Assembly: GCF_002999335.1 (NCBI RefSeq) | Contig: NW_020312773.1 | Coordinates: 84,924-148,923, forward strand | Direction: 5' to 3' | DNA: 64,000 nt | From: Cyclospora cayetanensis | Taxonomy: Eukaryota > Apicomplexa > Conoidasida > Eucoccidiorida > Eimeriidae | Shown: one piece after another, positions 23,701 to 38,700 of the stretch | Numbering within the stretch: position 1 is the first letter of the stretch | How the letters are laid out: every line of letters starts with the position of its first letter | The notes under the pieces: generated by a model | Seen by the model: only the letters and a program-made list of their open reading frames with translations | Database searches by the model: none | What the model was told of the DNA's origin: nothing | Position numbers and translations under genes: made by a program

Positions 23701-26700
23701 GGCCTACTTGTCGCCAATTTTCGGAATGCTCCTCCTCTAGCATTCCAAGTGTCTTCCCCAGTTCCTTCAGATGGAAGAGACTTTGGAAAGGAAGAGGCCG
23801 CGGGCGACTCTCTGATTCGTCGAAGGGTCTAGTGTTAGGAATCACATTCCCGAGCTGTGTAGCAAGATGTACCTCATGCTCCGCTTGTGCCTGGTGGTTT
23901 TGCCGCTGCTGAAAGTAAGAGGAACTTGAGAAGGAGCGGCAACTTGGGATATTCCTTACCGAGGGAGGCTTTTGCGGTGCACACTCAGGCTTCTTTCTGG
24001 AAGCGTCTTGAAGTTTCTTAAGCAGTATACGATGAGGTACTGAGAGACTCATTTGCATTAATTTTACTGCGTCATACAAACGCTCTACATGCCACAGCCT
24101 CACTTTCCAGCGGGTAGGTGAGATAGTGACGTTGACGGTGTGATAGGGCGGTGAAAGCGGATGCAAAGAGCCGGATTCCCCATTGACCATATGATTCGCG
24201 TGCCGATCTGAGGAGGCTGCTGCTGCCAAACTCCAAACAGCGCGTGCATGCAAGTTCGTGCCTTGATTGTGGGATTGAAGGGCGCGAGCCAGCGTAAGAG
24301 GGTTGTCCAAGCAGCTTTGCGTTAAGGGAAGTGCTAAAGGCACCAAGAAGAGAGTTATGGGGTCGTCCTCGAGGTCATCAAAACTCATAGGGGCAATGCT
24401 GCCATACCCGAATTTTCCATTCTTCTTGAAGGCGTCGCTTCGACTTTGTGGCTTCGTCACAACAGAGGCAGACTGGTCCGTCGAGGCGTTGTGGCTCAGA
24501 ATGCACTCGGTCAGGAAAATCAATGGGGGTGCAATGAAATGGTAATCCAGTGCAGCACTTGCTTCAGAGACAATAAAGTGATCTGCACCTAGGCACTCCG
24601 GGTCGTAGGCCGTAGTTTTGGGAACAAAGCGGGGTCTTTCGGCATCAAGTTCAATGCATAAGCCTTGGTCCTCCCTGGCCTGTTCCCTCATAGACATCCA
24701 GCCATTGATGCTCCCACGACGCTTAGGCTCCCACGAAGTGACCCGCAAGCTGTATGATGGTATCAGGCAAGAGATGTGATCACTACAATACGCCTGTGCA
24801 CCAGTTCACAGTGCCAAAAGAAAAGGTAGAGCTTTAAATAAGGAGGAAGAATGCATCGGAACACTGTGCAGGAAGAAAGACAACAACGTAAAGTGGTTTG
24901 ATCAATATTGCAAAGGAAAACATAAATAACTTTTTAAACTCGTTTAGAAAGCCCGTGGATTCAAAGTGCATCAGGTGCAGCGCAGTATGTCATCAGGAGA
25001 CAGGACCTTCGGGAAGTGTGACAGACGTACTGCAGCTGTTAGCCTGTGTTTGTTCATATGGTGTGTATCTGCATCGGAGGTATGTGGTGAAGGGACGACT
25101 GGGGTGTTAAACGTATCTGCACTCAAGCTTTCGCCTATTGTGCCACCCAATGCATGTTGGCGAGCGTCTCCTGAATGCCTATACCACTTCGCAACAGTCG
25201 ACGCCAGATCTTCGTTCCCACGGGAGTACTTTGAGTCAACACTGGCTAGCGGAGCAGCACCCTTCGCCAGCCGCTTCCTCATGCGCATGACATCTACCTT
25301 TGGTTTATCCCCCACGTGATCATCTCCTGCATCTGATGACAACTGCCACAGCAACCCAGAGGATATTTGCCTCTCCGCACCAAGCATGAAATGCAGTTTC
25401 TGTGAGTGGCGAGTTGCTTCAAAAGAGGCTTCAAATACAAACGCCGCAGGCGAGACGACAAGTTCCAGAGTAAGTGCCTCAACGCTAACATGCACGAAGC
25501 CAGCTGATGTCACCAGTTCTGCAGCAGGCTGCGCTAGGATCCCTTGCGTTGCGCTCTGAAGCTCGACAAGATCCAAAAGAGAGAGAATGAAAAACAGGTT
25601 TTGTAGACCAGGTAGTTCGCTTGTGGAGGAACAAGTTACTCCTTTTGCTTCACGACATGCAGAGCTTGGGGATTCGTCCCACTGGTGCTTCCGTGAAACA
25701 CCGGAGAGCTCCCCACCGTCCCGCCTACGGAGCCTGCTGCGTCTGGTAGCACGCCCTCTTCTCTTCTTAAGCAGATACTTACGCCTGGCGGCTAGCTCGT
25801 CTGCCGCAGCAGCTTCCGCCTCCTGAATAAGTCTTGCTCTAAACTCGCGAGCGACCCAAGATGCTAGAATGTGCAGTTGCTGGATTGCTGCAATCGAAGG
25901 ATGGAGGAACATTGCTGTGTCGTATGTTGCCGCATTCCTCGAATATTGGGGAGGCTCACCAGACATTGGCACGGTAGCGGTGGCTGCAGCAACTTTTTCG
26001 GCAGCAGCAGGGGGAGAGGTTGCGTTGCTCTCACCTGGAGGCCCTGACTGTGGCAAGTTCGGTAAAGCACCATCGTTCATGCTCAGTAAGCCAGTGAATG
26101 ACAGCTGATGCTTCCTTGAGCCTCTTGGAGCGTCCATCTCGCCGACGGTCCTGGCGTGGAAAGTTGGCGGATCGGCAGAGACACAGGGGGCAAGAACCTG
26201 AGTTTCGGGAGGCTCGCCATTCATCATGCCACGACCACTTAGAGGAAGAAGCGAGTGCTGATTGGCTAGTGAGCGTCGAAAGCTCTCGTTGCTCCTCGCT
26301 CCAAGAGGCCGATAAGCTAGCGCTGGTCCATGATCCTGAGATGAGAAAACTGAGCTACCAATCTGTTGCTGCCATCTAGATTCCCTTATTTGTGGAGAGG
26401 ATTTTACTTTGTTTTGGGTTGCATTGAATTTAGCTTCAGGTGGGGTGCCTGCATTTCGCGCAGCGAAATCGGATGCTGCCCATGGCACGCCCTCTGCGGT
26501 ACCGCCTAATCTAGCGGTGTCCTGGAGCCTTTTTCGAGATGCCTGAGAGTCTTGAGCAGCCAACGTGTCGGTCGGCAACGCGTCCATTGCGGCGAGAGAG
26601 TACATAGGGGAAGCCACAAAGAAATGGAAGACACTTACAAGTGCGGGCTGCAAATGGACCTCTGGATTACCAATGAGTAGGCAAGCAGCTGTGGGCAGCA

Positions 26701-29700
26701 GGGGCGCCGACGTGAAGACGGAGTCGTATAACTGCTTTGCAGTACCCAGTAGATTAGAAGGCATGCCCTGTTCCGATTGCTCAGAAGCGGTGCTGCGTGC
26801 ACCTCTGAGTGCCGGCTGGTAGATCCTGTCCATCTTTCTGGCAAGACGCTGAACTTTGGGCACGGCTGCACGGCCTAAGACGCACTGTGACATTGAAGGA
26901 AACAAGAGCAGCGGAAAACTGCAGAAGCAAATTTCGGGTGGGGCGAATTTTCTTGGCTGGCTCGCCGATAACAGCGGCTCTTCCCCCTCTCGGCAGGCTG
27001 TCTTTTCATTTTGCAAGTTCGTTGCTCCCTGAAACGACCCTGAATACTGCCCCGTGCCCTTTTGGGTACGGAAGCACACCACATGCGATGGCGATCGTGT
27101 CAAGGAGCTTATGTACTCTGTGATGAATGCTGATTGAATGCAGAAGACCGTTGAATTCTGCGAATGAAACGCCACACCCCGCAAATGGTTGCTCAGTAAG
27201 GTAAGACATGGCGCTAAGAAAGCTCGTCCACAGCTACAACGGGATCGTGGGAGTTGCAACAAAGCATAAGCCACCCCTGTAGGTTCAGAAGCTCTTACCA
27301 GCGGTCCAATTTGCCACAAACAAATATTAGATGCCTGCAGAGTAAAGAGTTCTGCTTGAGACTGAGCGGCACACAGGGAGAGTGTTATGCCTTCAAGTAA
27401 AGCCCGGCGTAGAACAATTTCGCGATGCTTCTCCAGTCCCCAAACCAAAGACAGCTGTGAAGTTGCTCACAACACTCACACATACGTGCCTATATTAAAA
27501 AAGGCTGGTTTTGTACTAAGCTAAGCAAACGCATGGCTTACAGGTGGGGAATCGGGGAACCCTGTAATGCTTCGTTGATGCAACGCTGCAAATTATTGTA
27601 TAACTACTAGATGCATTTGCATTAAGCCTTACGCTGTCCTTGAGCTTTGCAGACACGGGTGGCGCGTAGTTATCCTGTTCCCATGCATCGCCTCCTCGAG
27701 ATTCGTTCAATGAATTTCGTTTGGATCGTTGCTGGAACGGGAGAAAAACTGAGTCACACTGCTGACCATCTTTTATAGAGCCGTCAAACCTGGAGAAAAT
27801 GGGAGGGTTGTATAGTTCCTCGTTGCTGGCCTCTTTAACCCTATTAGCCTCCCAATTCTCCCTACTATAGCTGCCTCTGTGTGCGTACTTCAAGGGGCCT
27901 GTTTCCGTTCGCGGATGGCTGGAGGACGCGCTTTGTCTGTCCAAGCCAAATGGGAGTTCATGGGATAGCGGGGATGAAAAGGAAGCTGTTGGAGCTAAGG
28001 GCATCTGTGGAGAGGCAAAGACTTCGATCCGCGAGTTGGCATGCAGTGCAGCCACGAGCTGCGGGGTCACTCTCAGGCAGATGTGAGAGCACCGCAAGTC
28101 TAGACAAATATCGAAAGACGCTCTAGTCTCTGTTGCTCTAATGAGAGCCTTGGTACTGGGCATCGTGGTGTTGTTGTCTCCACTGGTCCCCAGATGACCC
28201 TTGGCGACTGGGCCATCTTCCTCATCTACTAGGTCTTTTTTACGCAAAGATGCCTCTTGGCGCTCAGACGCGCCGTAGCTGGGAGGCTTCATTCCAATGA
28301 AATTTTTGTGCCCCATCTTCGCATGGAGGGGCCTCCAAATCTCGGCTACCAGAGAAGCAGGCTCACTTATAGGCTTCCAGCCAGGCTTGTTCTCACGCGG
28401 CTGTTCTGCGTTTCGAGCTTTTATGTCTTCCCATTTGCTACTGCAGCCACCGGCCTCATGTGGTGCATTTGTGGTGCAAACGCGCTGAATAAAATGCCGT
28501 CGTCTGAACTCGGATCTGCTGAGGGAGAATTTCTGAGGATTTTCGTTTCCAAAAGAACGGGTACGCGAAAATTTTCTGGAATGACCTCGATCCCCGTTCT
28601 CCATACGATCATCTAATTCAGTGGATGGTGCAAGCAGGAAGATCTGAAACTTGTCATAGCGCACACGAAAGAGACAAGCAGGTAGCCCGACTGCGCACAT
28701 CTCAGGCAGATTCCACCTCTCTACATCACAGTGGAAGCCTGCGTCCGCACAGTTGCCTCGGGTGGAAACAGTTGCACCCTTGAAATTTTCAAAAGGGATT
28801 GTTTGTGGTTGTTCGCCGTCGATGGGTCGTGTATGCTCTCTCTGAGCAGTCCTCCCAAGGCGTGTCTGAATGTCTTGAGCAACATGGCGCAAGTCGAAAG
28901 AGGGGGGCGGAAGCCGTGCGCGAGCACTCAACTCCGTAGAAACCTAGGAACAATATTGGATAGACAGTGCGTGCATCAACGCATGTATGCGGCTTTTCAC
29001 CCGATTTTTCCCATGAAGTGCTTTGACTGCCTTGTGTGAAGTACAGTGGCACTGCACGGTCTAGCGGCGTACCTTGAAGACGCCACAGGACACGACGATT
29101 GGAGGAGGTGCTCCGGGTTCCATTCCAGCAAACACGAGCTTGGGCATAATCACGCGAATGTGCAGGAGTAAAAACGGCTGCAGCTTGGTGGTACCTTCGT
29201 CTGCTGGACTGTGCATATTCTGAGTAAAGCTTTTCATATGCTCATGCCTTGTGTCGTTTTCCCTTTCCCACAGCCTATCACATGGTTGCCTTCCATTGCC
29301 TTTCGGTCCCCACAGCTGCTGAGTCAGTGCCAACTGTTGCTTCTGGTGCTGCTTCAGTGCTGCGAGGATTTCAGCTACACCGATTCGGCAATCCGAGACA
29401 AAGTGCATGAACAAGATGAGCTCTCTAAGTCGCACAACAAACGTGCTATCGCCAATTGTCAGTGACATCGAGGAGCATGTGTCTACTGCGTAGCCCTCTT
29501 CTTGAAGCCGCTTCTCTATGATAGTGAGGCACGTTGCTGTGGGGTGAAAGTGACAGTCAAGCCAAGTAGTGCTCGCACGCCTGCCTAAAGGCAGGAATTC
29601 CTCGGCGCTGCTAGATGAATTGGTGCTGTGTTCACTTGTTCCGTAGCCTGAAACGGTTGCCTGAGGCCTAGCACTTGGGATCTGGGGCGAGATACCACAA

Positions 29701-32700
29701 TCCTCGCAATCGAAGGGCCCTCCACAGCACTGCCGTGGCCGTGTAAGTAGAATGGGTAGTCCGAGACCTCCGCCGGTGATGCTGATACAGCCTAGCCTGA
29801 CTCGCATGGAAGCCTTGGCTGTCAAGCAGAAGCGAAATTGCTTAAAGTCTATAGTACATAAGCAGATATCTGAGTCAGGTGAGATACATACACACATTTG
29901 GCGGCCTTCCTAGCGTTCCGCTAGATATGCCTTGCTGCGCACCAACAAAAGCTGAGCTTCCCCCTTAGAGGCTCCCCAGTCATGTGTGCAGTTGTGTACC
30001 TGTGTAGCACTGGAGCAACTGAGCTTGAACGCCAGCAAACTCCACCTCCCAGCCCATTTCAAGCTTGCATGCTGAGGTTTCGCTCCTGCTCTTCGTCGTT
30101 CGCGAAGATGGCTGCTTGGGTTGCCTACTTGACAGCAGTTCTGACTCGCCGACCTGACTGCTAGATCGGTGGCGAGCCACTACGTGCGCCAGCGCTTCCG
30201 AAGACTGCATGGATGCCCCAACGCGGACCAGGGAGGACAAACATGGAGACAGATCTTGCAATGACTGAGGAGACTGAGAACCCCGCAAGCACAGGCAGCA
30301 AGAGGCGCCCAAAAGTTTCGAGTCTGTGCAGCTGTCGCCCTCAACCACTGTGGAGTCGATATGGCGTCATTTCCTACTCTACTGGGTATGCCATGCTTCA
30401 ACAGCAAAACAGCAAGCCAGAAGGAATCCACAACTGGCACCGTATTCAACAAAATACCAAGAAAACTTTGAGCTGGCTGCAAAATAGCCTCGTATGGCAC
30501 TGTGATAAGCCTCCCGAAAGAAAGCATTGAGACCAACGTTGAACGTCAGCTTCTCTGTATTGCCTCTTTCTGCCCTCTGCAGCACATGAGCAAGGACACC
30601 GTACCAGGGAAGCTGCTACTGGATGCAATAGGCCAATGTTGTCTCTCTCTCTCTCTCTCAAGCAGCTAAACGGCACATTAGATCTTTAACACTAAAAGAA
30701 GGGTCCCTTAGTGATATAGACGCTGTTTTCTTGCCTGCTGCGCGAGAAGGCGCTGGTGAATGCTCTACTGTTTGCAACAGTACACGCCGGCGGCTACGTG
30801 CAAGCACATGGGTGTTCTCGGCAATCACGGTTCGCAGGCTAAATGATAAATGCTCCTTTTGGGGGAAAAGTAACGAGGAATCCCCCAAAAAGGTCATCCC
30901 GATGAAGGTTACCACCAGTCCACCAGACTCGAACTGACGGAGCAGCTGCTGCTTCCTCGTAGCATCTTCATGGAAAGGTGCGCTATGTGTTGCTTCATCA
31001 GGTGCCCAGCTCGAAGGGCTAGAAGGGTCTGGAAGAACTGTAGGTAGCCCTGTAGTGCGGGAATCTTTCTGCATCCGTGATCCGGTGCTCAAATCACGCA
31101 AGTGTCGACAGATGTATTTTGAAAAGACTCCACCAGGAAGTTGCTCAGCTGAAACAAGGGCCGCAACGAGCCGCTCCACAGAAACGTGGACTCTGTAGCC
31201 ACAGAGGCAACGCTTTAGGTTTTGCATAACCCCCATGGGGCTTCGGTCAGAATAAGACGATTTTTCAGTGATGCTGTTTCTATCCGTCAGAAGGGCAACA
31301 GCTCGGCGACTTCTCGGGGGAAGCATCGCAGACTTTCGGGTAGCGTATATAGCTGCAGCACCCATCCAAACTTCGGCGGAAGAGCCCTCCGAATTCGTCC
31401 GTTTGGGCGTGGGGCCCAAATGGGGCTCGATGGTAGCGTAGAGCGGTGGAGCACCAGTAGGTGGTCGCGTTTTCCACCGGAAGACGTTCGCGAAACCGTG
31501 TCTGCGTCGTCTTGTAGTAGAAGGTGTCTCGGCCGGGGAACTGGTCGCGTCATAGCCTTCATCCTTCCAGTAATGCGAGCTAAGAGGCGAAGTAGAAGCA
31601 AGCTTCGAGGGACGCCTTGTTGCGGCTGCAGAAAGACTCCTACCAGAAGTCCTCGGGCGATTGCTCCAGGCCGATGAAGACGGGTAACATGTGAAGTGTA
31701 GAGGCTCGAAATATCTTCTTAGGGGAGCCTCAATTCCGCTTTCGTCAGAAATGTCGAAGGACCAAACCCACCAGCGCGATGCCTGCCCTTGGCCACTGCC
31801 AAAATTCTTGACCGTGTTCTCCATGGCCGCGAAGGACGAAAATATACTAGGCGCCGCTTCAAAAACGCGAATTTGCAGCAAGGGGCCTCCTGAGCCTCCG
31901 TCTGACAACACTCCACATAGGCGCGAACACATCCACCGATGGCCCCCATCCATTAATCTCATAGCCGTAGGCCAAACAACCGCTATAGGGTGGAAGTCCG
32001 ACGGATGTCTGTATATCCATAACGACACCGGCTGCACAAACCGCCGGAATCTGCAGATGCAGCACCCAGACGTCTGCTGGTGCTTTCCAGAATCATTTTC
32101 CTTGAGCGCTTCGAGCACTGACACCTGCCAAAGGTTCCGAGAAGTGGGACGTCTCCACTCGCACCAAAACACTGACCGGATGGGCCGTTCACCAGGAACA
32201 GACTTCTCCGCAGGCATCGACTCTTGCGTTTTCTTTGAATAACTGCGTGCTTCTTCGGCGAGCGGCGATTTCCGCCCCAGGGAAAACACGCACCATGGAC
32301 ACAAAGCGCAAGCTTCTGTATCCGATATCCCAGGCTCGGAACTCACGAACGTGTACCAACTGCTGCTGCAAGGACTATCCCAGGCGCCTACGTCCACGTA
32401 ACGCGTCGTAGTGTGCTGCTTTAGGCTGACAGATCCGCCACTTAACGGGCTACCTATCTGTGAGGATTTGGTCAGATGTTTAGGGGAGACTGTATGCTTG
32501 AGAGCGTCAGATGTGTCTCCTTTGGTTGAAACGGTTTGATCTGCCAAGCCATACAATGATGCACGCTGATAAACAAGAGCCAACCCACACAAAGTCACGC
32601 AGCTTCTCCAGCTTAGCAGAACGGAATGGCACAGCAGCAGACGCTCCGCACTACAGAGCAGCAAAGGTACCAGACTTGTGGGTAGCTGCACTGTCTCCGC

Positions 32701-35700
32701 CTTCCGTGTAGAGGGGGCCGTCATCAAGGCCAAATCGGCCGGGGACAGAGCTGCAGGACAAAATGGCACTTGAGCATTGGCAAACTAAAGGCACTCAATC
32801 GCGCTCCAAGCTGTTTCTCTAGGTAAAGGCACCCTTCTTGGCCTCCAATGTGTGCAAACATGGCATACCTTCAAAAAATTCGTCAGCCTCCAGCCTTTCA
32901 CCAATTTTCACCGAAATCTCTCTGAGCAGGCAATACATTTCCACTCTTCAAAAGAAGCGTATCGCACTAGTGAGCTTCCATTTAACAGCATGGAGCAGAG
33001 GAGTACCAATAAACGTCTAAGGTGGAAAGAAGGCGGTAGCCTCGAAACAGCCCGTCCCTACCTCAAGATGCCGTCTGCTCGCGGGAAAAGCGAATATGGT
33101 GGACGGTGCACAACTTGCACTGAGACGTGATTGCACCCAAGGATCAACTTGGCTGTTTCACTCTCTTCATCGAAACCAAGTTGCTCCCCGAAGGACCCTT
33201 CGAGGTTCCGGAGCCTCGAGAACTCTCGAAAACCAAGAGACCTGCGACGCGCCGTTACTCTTTGTGTTGCATGCCGGGTAACACTGCTTGAGTCAGGTCT
33301 TGTGGGAGGCTCAGCAATGCCCTTAGTAGGGGTGAGTTGTCGCCAACTGGCTTGATGCAGTTGTGCTCCATCTCCACGATCTGCTACCCCAAATCCGACA
33401 ACTTTTGCTTTCTGAAGCCAGGATAGGCAGCCCCGCAGCCTTTCAAATGCCGCAACGTGGGTGTTCAACAGTTTCATAGTAGTTTTTCCAGGCGCAACCG
33501 CCGAGGCAGGCGTTCTCGTAATCGCAAGCTCCCCACACGACAGCAAGAGGCAAGGCAGTCGCAGATCAGGGGGCTGCAATAGAGCACTCATGGGGTCCTC
33601 TTCGCAAACGCATGCGCTTCGGTGGCAGACACAGCAACGCATGCACGCTCTATGTAGCTGTCGAGCTTCCGGTTCCACTGGGGCATCCCCAGTCACTGCT
33701 CTCGGTGTAGCCGGTGCCGAATCCACCCCCCGCTGCCCGCCAAGACCGCGATAACCAGCAAGATTTTTCATTTCTGAAGCGTGTTTCTGGGTTGTGCAGG
33801 CAGTTGCGACGGGGCAAACGAAGGACGCACCGATAGCCCTCAAATGAAATTTTCGCTCCTCGGCAGGTCGCCTCAACCAGTGAAGCTCCCTGAGCGCGAC
33901 AATCTCCATAAGAAGGGCCTGCCGGTGTGTGGATGGCACGCATGGACAAAGCCCTCGGAATTCACCGGTATGCCACAACACACCACTACGGAGTCGAGAA
34001 GTACCTCTCGTCACTGCCGCTGCAGCAGCTACCCCCAGTGCACTGACTTTTTTCACAAGCTGTACGGTGCCCCACAGCGCTTCTGACTTAAATTTGGCAG
34101 CCGTGCCAAGGGGTGGTGAATGGCTTGTTGGAGCATCCGTAAAAGTGCTTTTGCGCTCCGTTGCTTCCAAGGGTGCATTTGCGTCTGAGGCCTTCGAACG
34201 AGGTTCGGGGGAAACCAAAACAGACAGTGTATTAGCCGCCGACTGCTCTTCCAGACAGGCCGCTGCTGCCGCTGCCCTGCAGATGTGCAGCGGTAGTGCT
34301 GGACAGGCAACAGCCGATACTAAATAGCGACAAGGCGTCTGGGGATTGAATAAGAGCTCTGTGGAGTACCCGGAAATTCGGTGTGGAGACGCGCCCAAGA
34401 GCGTATGAGCATAAATGGTAGATTCTGGCTTCCACTGAAGATCCCTCCACAAGCAAATCAGCAGATATATCAAAGCAGGTGAGGGAGTGATCGCAGGACA
34501 GCAAACTGTCACTGATAAAGACCGATGAGAGGCGCTGTAGTCCAGGAAATCCCCAGAAGTGCTGGTCTCTGTACGTCCTTCCTGGTGAGAATTTCGTTTC
34601 CATGCTGGATCTGCAGAAAATAGACAGTCTTCCCCCGATGACTGCCTGTCACCTATTGTGCCGCTACCGCTAGCATCCAGGACTTCGCATGAGGGAAAAT
34701 TCTGTGCTTCTGAAGAGGCCTTCCTCGCATTGCTGCCCTGGGGTCGCCTTAATATCAATTTTCGCGGGAAAGAAGGCTTTATTCCAGCGCCCAAGGGTGT
34801 GGCCTCAAGCTCTTGCTGTCCGCTCTGCTGATTTGCATAAGATATAGAGCTTTGGTGTTCTTCAGCGGCACTGGGTGGCAATTGAAGAGACGAATCCACG
34901 CTTAGCTGAGCAGCAGCAGAACCCTCAGGCTTGAGGTCAGTAAGGCAGCATGTTATCAGGCGCTGCACTACTGGTGTTTGGATATGCATATTAACTTGAC
35001 AAAAAGAAAAATTACAGTGTGGAAAGATCTTACTGAGCCAACGCTGGAAGACGAAGACATTGTTGCTGACTTCCATGGACTCAAAACCGAGTCACTTGGA
35101 GCCTCAAGTTTTGAAACATTAGACTGCAGCATCCGCGCACGAGCTGTGCGCTGCAGCTTGTCCAGTGGAGTTTCGCGCTGACGAAGGCAAGACTGAGTCC
35201 CACCATCGGTTGAGGTTCGGCCTTTCATGTGCTTTAGACAGCTCGAGACGCATAGATCGCCATCTTGGACACCTAAGACTGCACCGTTATAAGGTATTCC
35301 GTGTTCTGAAGCACAGCAACACAGGTTAGATTGCAGTCCTAGCAGATCATGCTTCTAGAACATTTATACCAGAGGCATTTTAAAAAGGCTAGGATGAAAC
35401 ATGTCCTTCCGGCCAAAAATGTAGATGGGATGGCCGCTGATACCAGGAGCGTGACTCTAGGGGTTTGTGAGTCAGCAGATATAACGAGCAACATACTCCA
35501 CTTTCGCAGTGTAGGGCCGCAATACATATTGGCAAGACGAAGCCTCCAGTGAGGTAGAGACATCGAAGGCTCATGCAGGGTACAGCCTTTGAGGCTATTG
35601 CCTTCGGCTAGCTCTGGCTCTTTTCCATCAAGGAGTGTATCCGTCCAGCGACGTGGGCTTCCTCCAGTGCGATCTAAAACTGGGTGTGCTGTGCGCGCCG

Positions 35701-38700
35701 TTAGTCTCGAGGGTTCTGCTATTTTCCCTGTGGCTCCATATACCAGGAGTGCTTGGAGCCTTAAACCGAAAAAAAGGAGGTCCACAGCGGAATTCGGCAA
35801 GCTGGGGCCTGCTCTCCCTTGTTTGCTATAGGGCTCAGCATGCGTCTCCAGCCGCCTGCCCTTGAGACCTCCATGCTGCATAGTCCGCGTAGCGAAGCGC
35901 ATGCGCAAGCTGTTTTCTGGGTGGACGGGGTACTGGTGTCTTTGGGGGATAGGCGGGATGCGGCCGCGTTCTTCCGATTGGGGAAGAGGTCTTGAAAAAA
36001 TGCGCCTTTGTGAGGTGCTCTTGAAGCTCACGCGTTCTGGGCAATATCTCCACTCAGTTTTGTCCGCCGCTGCTACAACAGAGCAGCAGGATGAGCTAAC
36101 TTGTGCCGTTGTGGACCGCGTAAGCAGCCACCGGTCTCGACGTCCTGTCGCACTGTCTTCAGCGATTTTGTGCTCCAAATGAAGTCCCAGCGCCGTCAAG
36201 GACACACTGAATTTGATACTATGAGCGCCCCGATCCCCCTCAGACCCCCCAAATGCAGCCGATTGAGGATCTGTCCACGCAGTTGAACCAACAAGTTCCT
36301 TGTGCTCGCCCTGCAAGGGCATTGCTGAGCTGTTCCTATCTGTTTCAGGCAGCATTGCGTCTGGCTGCAGCAAAAGCTCCGCAGATAGGTTTCCTGCAGT
36401 ACCCTGATGAGCCTTGCGGTGCTGTCGGTCTGTTTCTTCTTGCTGCTGCTTCTTGTTGGGGAAATGTGTGGAGGGTTGATGACCACCATCTGCGGTCGGC
36501 TCCTGCAAACGTATTTGAACTCGTTCTTGTTTACAGTGGCCACCAGAGATTTGAGAAACTGCGCTACGCCCGCTGATGTTTGGCATGAATGAGCGGAGGG
36601 CACTGGGGACCGACATGACAACAGTAGGCACACGAAGAGTCCGCAGAAAATTCATGGCGGAAAAGCCGGTCCCAGGGCGGTCCATATAGTTCAGTCTTTT
36701 CTGGGTCATTAGAGGCACTGCTTCTGAGTCAGTGGCCATGCAGGACTTGTGAGACGGCAGCGTTAGGTGCTGATGCAGCAGAGCAAGATCAGTTGCGGGG
36801 AGTGTCAAGTCCATAGCGGCCTGGCGTCTCCAGAGAGCGAGCAGCTCTATTGAGACATGCGCTAGTGGCCCTTCTTCAAGAGCGCTCAACTGGCCTCTAA
36901 TCCTTGAGACGCTCTCGACATTGCGCGTGTAAAAGAGACGGCAGCACGTGTCTACGTATGCTGCGTGGTGGCGTAGCAACAACAAACGCGGGGCTGCGAA
37001 GGGCGAAAAGCGCTTTCCGTCACACGACAACATGCGCATCCAGGATATGCACCTAACAGCAAAGAACCAACGTCTTTGTGCCACAGGCGCTATCTGCCAG
37101 CTCTTATGGATGCGCATCAAGCTGGTTGTGATAGAGGTAGTCCAAGAATCAAGACGCGGTGCAAGCGTTTGGTCATTCTCTACCCCAGGATCAAGCAAGA
37201 GTTGCCGCAGCGGAGCTAGAGCGCTGGGTATCAGTAGCCTGAAGACGGCGGAGAAGCGCATCGCACAGAAGCCCCGTACGGGCAAACACAAAGCGGATCT
37301 ACTTAATTCTACACAAGGATGTGTTGGAGAGCAGGCGGAGAAACATGCTTTGCTCTGTAAATAGCTATTAGACCCGAAGGCCCTCTATAGGAACCTACTC
37401 TATGGACTTGAAGGAATTCCAGGTGGCCTCGTGCCGCAGTATGCTGGCAACGTCGGTCACCATTTCCTGAATTCAAATCAACGCAGCAACTGCATGCGCC
37501 TCGGAGGGCAGGCAGCACTATGGAATGCTTCCTGGTTACAACAGGGGAGGATGAGGCAAAAGAGTCACACATGCCACAGTATGAAAGGGCTAAATAGCTA
37601 TGTAGGAATGCCGGGAGGGACAGTGCCTTGCAAGGCGCAGATATGTAAGTCAGAGTTTTGAGAGACTGGGCCCCTCACCCTATCCAGACGAAATACAGTC
37701 GGACCCAACCGACACTTGACCGTGTGGCACAGGTCTTCTCCAGGGAACTCGCCCCTGTGCTCCTTGGGCAATTCTCCCCCCCTAAAAGTCATGTGCACTT
37801 CAAAGATTGTCAACGGCAGCATCCAGGGCTTGCGCGAGGAGGAACTCCCAGGCCTCTGCTCAGAATGTACATCTCGCTTAAAGACGTGTTCTAGGTGTCC
37901 ATGCACTCCAGTCGCTTTGCTGACACAGAGCCTTGTTCTCATAGGCGACGGGGCAGAGGGAGCGGGGCGCAGTAGCAACCCAGCTCGGGTGCCTGTCAAG
38001 CTGGGGTCACCGTCCTGTCCAGCCAACACCGCAGCAGCTGCTGCAGCCTCTGCCGCCGCAGTTGTTGCAGCCGCCACAGGAGCTGATGAAAACAATTGAT
38101 GGGAGAGTCCGAATAGAACTGTGCATGTGCGCAATTAAACGAGAAACACGGAAAGGCTTTTCCATTGAGTCCATCCTGTTTAACCGCCATGCGCCGCAGA
38201 ACTGAGGGACCTGACTTTCAGATTATGGAAGTGCTTCCTTAGTGTGTTGTAGGCTGATAACTCACGCGCTTCAACGTTTTCGTCCCCGCAGAAAAACTTG
38301 CGTTCATTGCTCTGCCAGTATACCGCCAAACTGACCAGTAGGCCCTGCGTACCAAAGGGCACAAGTGTACGGTCGACATGCCTCATCAACTCAACAAGCA
38401 GCAGTGAGCTCTATGATTGCTCCGCCAAAAGAGCAAATACAGAAAACAGCCCACTGCCCACTTCCGTAAAGAGCCCTGTTTGTGTGTTCCTGACTGCAGA
38501 ATTTGGCAGGTGTACACAAACCTTTTTCAGTTCGGATGCTGTAATTGTGTCCTTTATTTCTCCAGTGAACTCGTCCTCAAAGTTTTCGTCCGATGGTGCA
38601 GTAGGCAGGAGCAGTGGCCCTTGGTGAGGGTCCTGCAGGTCATCAACTGGGGTGTCTGTTTGAGTCGTTGCAAAAGCTGCTCTGGCTGCTGCTACACCAG